From Candidatus Bathyarchaeota archaeon (GTDB taxonomy: Archaea > Thermoproteota > Bathyarchaeia > Bathyarchaeales > WUQV01): a stretch of 6,241 nucleotides of DNA. Position numbers and translations under genes: made by a program. Position 1 is the first letter of the stretch; each line of letters opens with the position of its first letter. Under the pieces are notes generated by a model. That model was given only the letters and a program-made list of their open reading frames with translations. It made no database searches and was not told the DNA's origin. Shown here one piece after another: positions 5,683-6,241 of the stretch. The stretch covers positions 1-6,241 of the forward strand of contig WUQV01000116.1 in NCBI GenBank assembly GCA_009889585.1, given 5' to 3'.

Positions 5683-5846
5683 TTGAGCGAGGCTAAGCCT
5701 AGGATTTTAAAGGTTAAACATCTATCGGGATACCCTCTTGAGGATGGACGTTACGTACGAGGAAACGACTAATCGCCCGTCGCCGTTGTAGTTATGCATA
5801 ACGCCCTAGAGAAAAGGGGAAGGAGACGCCACCGGAAATCGAGCGA
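5683..5846 (+). pseudogene. mtrA: 5' part of mtrA homologue, broken by a stop codon and a frameshift
   Basis: Translation can begin at TTG 5683, with GGTG at 5675-5678 as a modest ribosome site. Frame 1 gives SGYPLEDGRYVRGND (codons 15-29), which matches the conserved MtrA N-terminus. A TAA at 5770-5772 interrupts, where the family usually has Glu or a similar residue (one base change from GAA). The same frame then resumes with SPVAVVVMHNALE. Near the run AAAAGGGG (5812-5819) the homology moves to the -1 frame, reading KGKETPPEIERLIRVAIEAG straight into the following open stretch. Two independent lesions argue for gene decay. An indel error in the homopolymer could explain the second lesion but not the first. 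A pyrrolysine explanation does not apply, because the codon is TAA. Confidence 0.7.
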
Positions 5847-6233
5847 TTGATTAGAGTTGCTATTGAGGCTGGAGCAGCACTTGCTGGAACATTGCAGACG
5901 GCGAACATCGGGTTAGAGAAGCTTATCATTAACGTTGTTGCAAATCCGAACATTCGTTATCTGATTCTTTGTGGCAGAGAGGTTGAGGGACATAAGCCAA
6001 GGGACGCGCTAATAGCCTTAATTAAGAATGGCGTAGATGCTAGACGAATTATTATCGGGACGAGCGCTCTCACCGCCTATTTATTTAACATCCCGTTAAT
6101 GGTTATTGAAAGGTTCAAGAAACAAATTACGTTGATAAATCTTCTAAATATGATAGACCCAGACTGTAAGGAAGGCCGTCTGGTCTTGTTATCAGGAGGA
6201 GCCTACGAAGTTCATGGATTATACGCTGTATGA
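5847..6233 (+). CDS. mtrA: MtrA homologue (tetrahydromethanopterin S-methyltransferase subunit A), remaining open part
   Basis: The remaining open reading stretch codes for 128 residues from a TTG at 5847, which is a convenience start inside the original gene. MtrA carries the corrinoid (cobamide) that passes the methyl group from methyl-tetrahydromethanopterin to coenzyme M, or to another acceptor in non-methanogens. Family blocks: AGAALAGTLQTANIGLEK (8-25), NPNIRYLILCGREVEGH (33-49), where His49 (codon 5991-5993) matches the histidine that binds cobalt, NGVDARRIIIG (61-71), and IERFKKQITLINLLNMIDPD (87-106). Joined to the upstream part the protein would be about 180 residues, as in soluble MtrA homologues. 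It lacks the C-terminal membrane anchor of methanogen MtrA. The gene is probably not functional as it stands unless the upstream lesions are sequencing errors. Its family is clear. Confidence 0.8.
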   Translation: MIRVAIEAGAALAGTLQTANIGLEKLIINVVANPNIRYLILCGREVEGHKPRDALIALIKNGVDARRIIIGTSALTAYLFNIPLMVIERFKKQITLINLLNMIDPDCKEGRLVLLSGGAYEVHGLYAV

Positions 6234-6241
6234 CGTTGGAG

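Noticed and set aside
5770..5772. Recoded sense codon (pyrrolysine or selenocysteine) in mtrA
   Set aside because: The codon is TAA; known recoding uses TAG for pyrrolysine and TGA for selenocysteine, and a downstream frameshift also breaks the gene.
5811..5823. Programmed -1 frameshift site at GAAAAGGGGAA in mtrA
   Set aside because: The bases do not form a proper X-XXY-YYZ heptamer in the zero frame, and the upstream TAA would already stop translation.
1..6241. CRISPR array, tRNA/rRNA genes, insertion-sequence ends or long direct repeats
   Set aside because: No regularly spaced repeats, no tRNA T-arm/D-arm pairs, no rRNA motifs and no paired terminal inverted repeats were seen on reading both strands.

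Overview
The window looks archaeal and thermophilic, and carries genes for anaerobic amino-acid metabolism. The signs are a tungsten-type aldehyde:ferredoxin oxidoreductase (AOR), TATA-box promoters placed 22-27 bases before likely transcript starts, T-rich terminators without strong hairpins, GGTGA-type ribosome sites, GTG/TTG starts, and a relative of MtrA from the tetrahydromethanopterin S-methyltransferase (Mtr) complex. A TACK-type archaeon is plausible, but the sequence alone does not fix the phylum.

Left part (1-4826), intact genes. The window opens inside the C-terminal domain of an AOR (+ strand, 1-426). It converges, 17 bases apart, on a class III PLP aminotransferase (- strand, 444-1838). 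A 555-base gap follows: its first half is a GC-rich island with several possible hairpins and a T-tract (candidate structured RNA), and its second half is AT-rich promoter DNA. Next come two paralogous dehydrogenases of the saccharopine dehydrogenase / L-lysine 6-dehydrogenase family (+, 2394-3665 and -, 3672-4826), tail to tail with only 6 bases between stop codons. These functions fit one theme: removing the terminal amino group of lysine or another diamine, either oxidatively (dehydrogenases) or by transamination, to give a semialdehyde that an AOR could oxidise to the acid with ferredoxin. The separate activities are supported at family level; the joint pathway is inference.

Right part (4827-6241), decayed DNA plus one clean small gene. 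From about 4878 to 5288 protein-like reading jumps between all three + frames and is broken by stops; I read this as the relic of an unrecognised gene. A weaker protein-like trace runs on the - strand at 5233-5456. At 5499-5540 a good TATA box and a near-perfect Shine-Dalgarno precede an intact 41-residue cysteine-rich protein (5547-5672). Ten bases later an mtrA homologue begins, but it carries an in-frame TAA and then a -1 frame change. Its C-terminal two thirds (5847-6233) remain open and keep the cobamide-binding signature. The right end therefore looks like a C1 (methyl-transfer) locus that is being lost, or one damaged by sequence errors, beside a healthy amino-acid catabolism locus.
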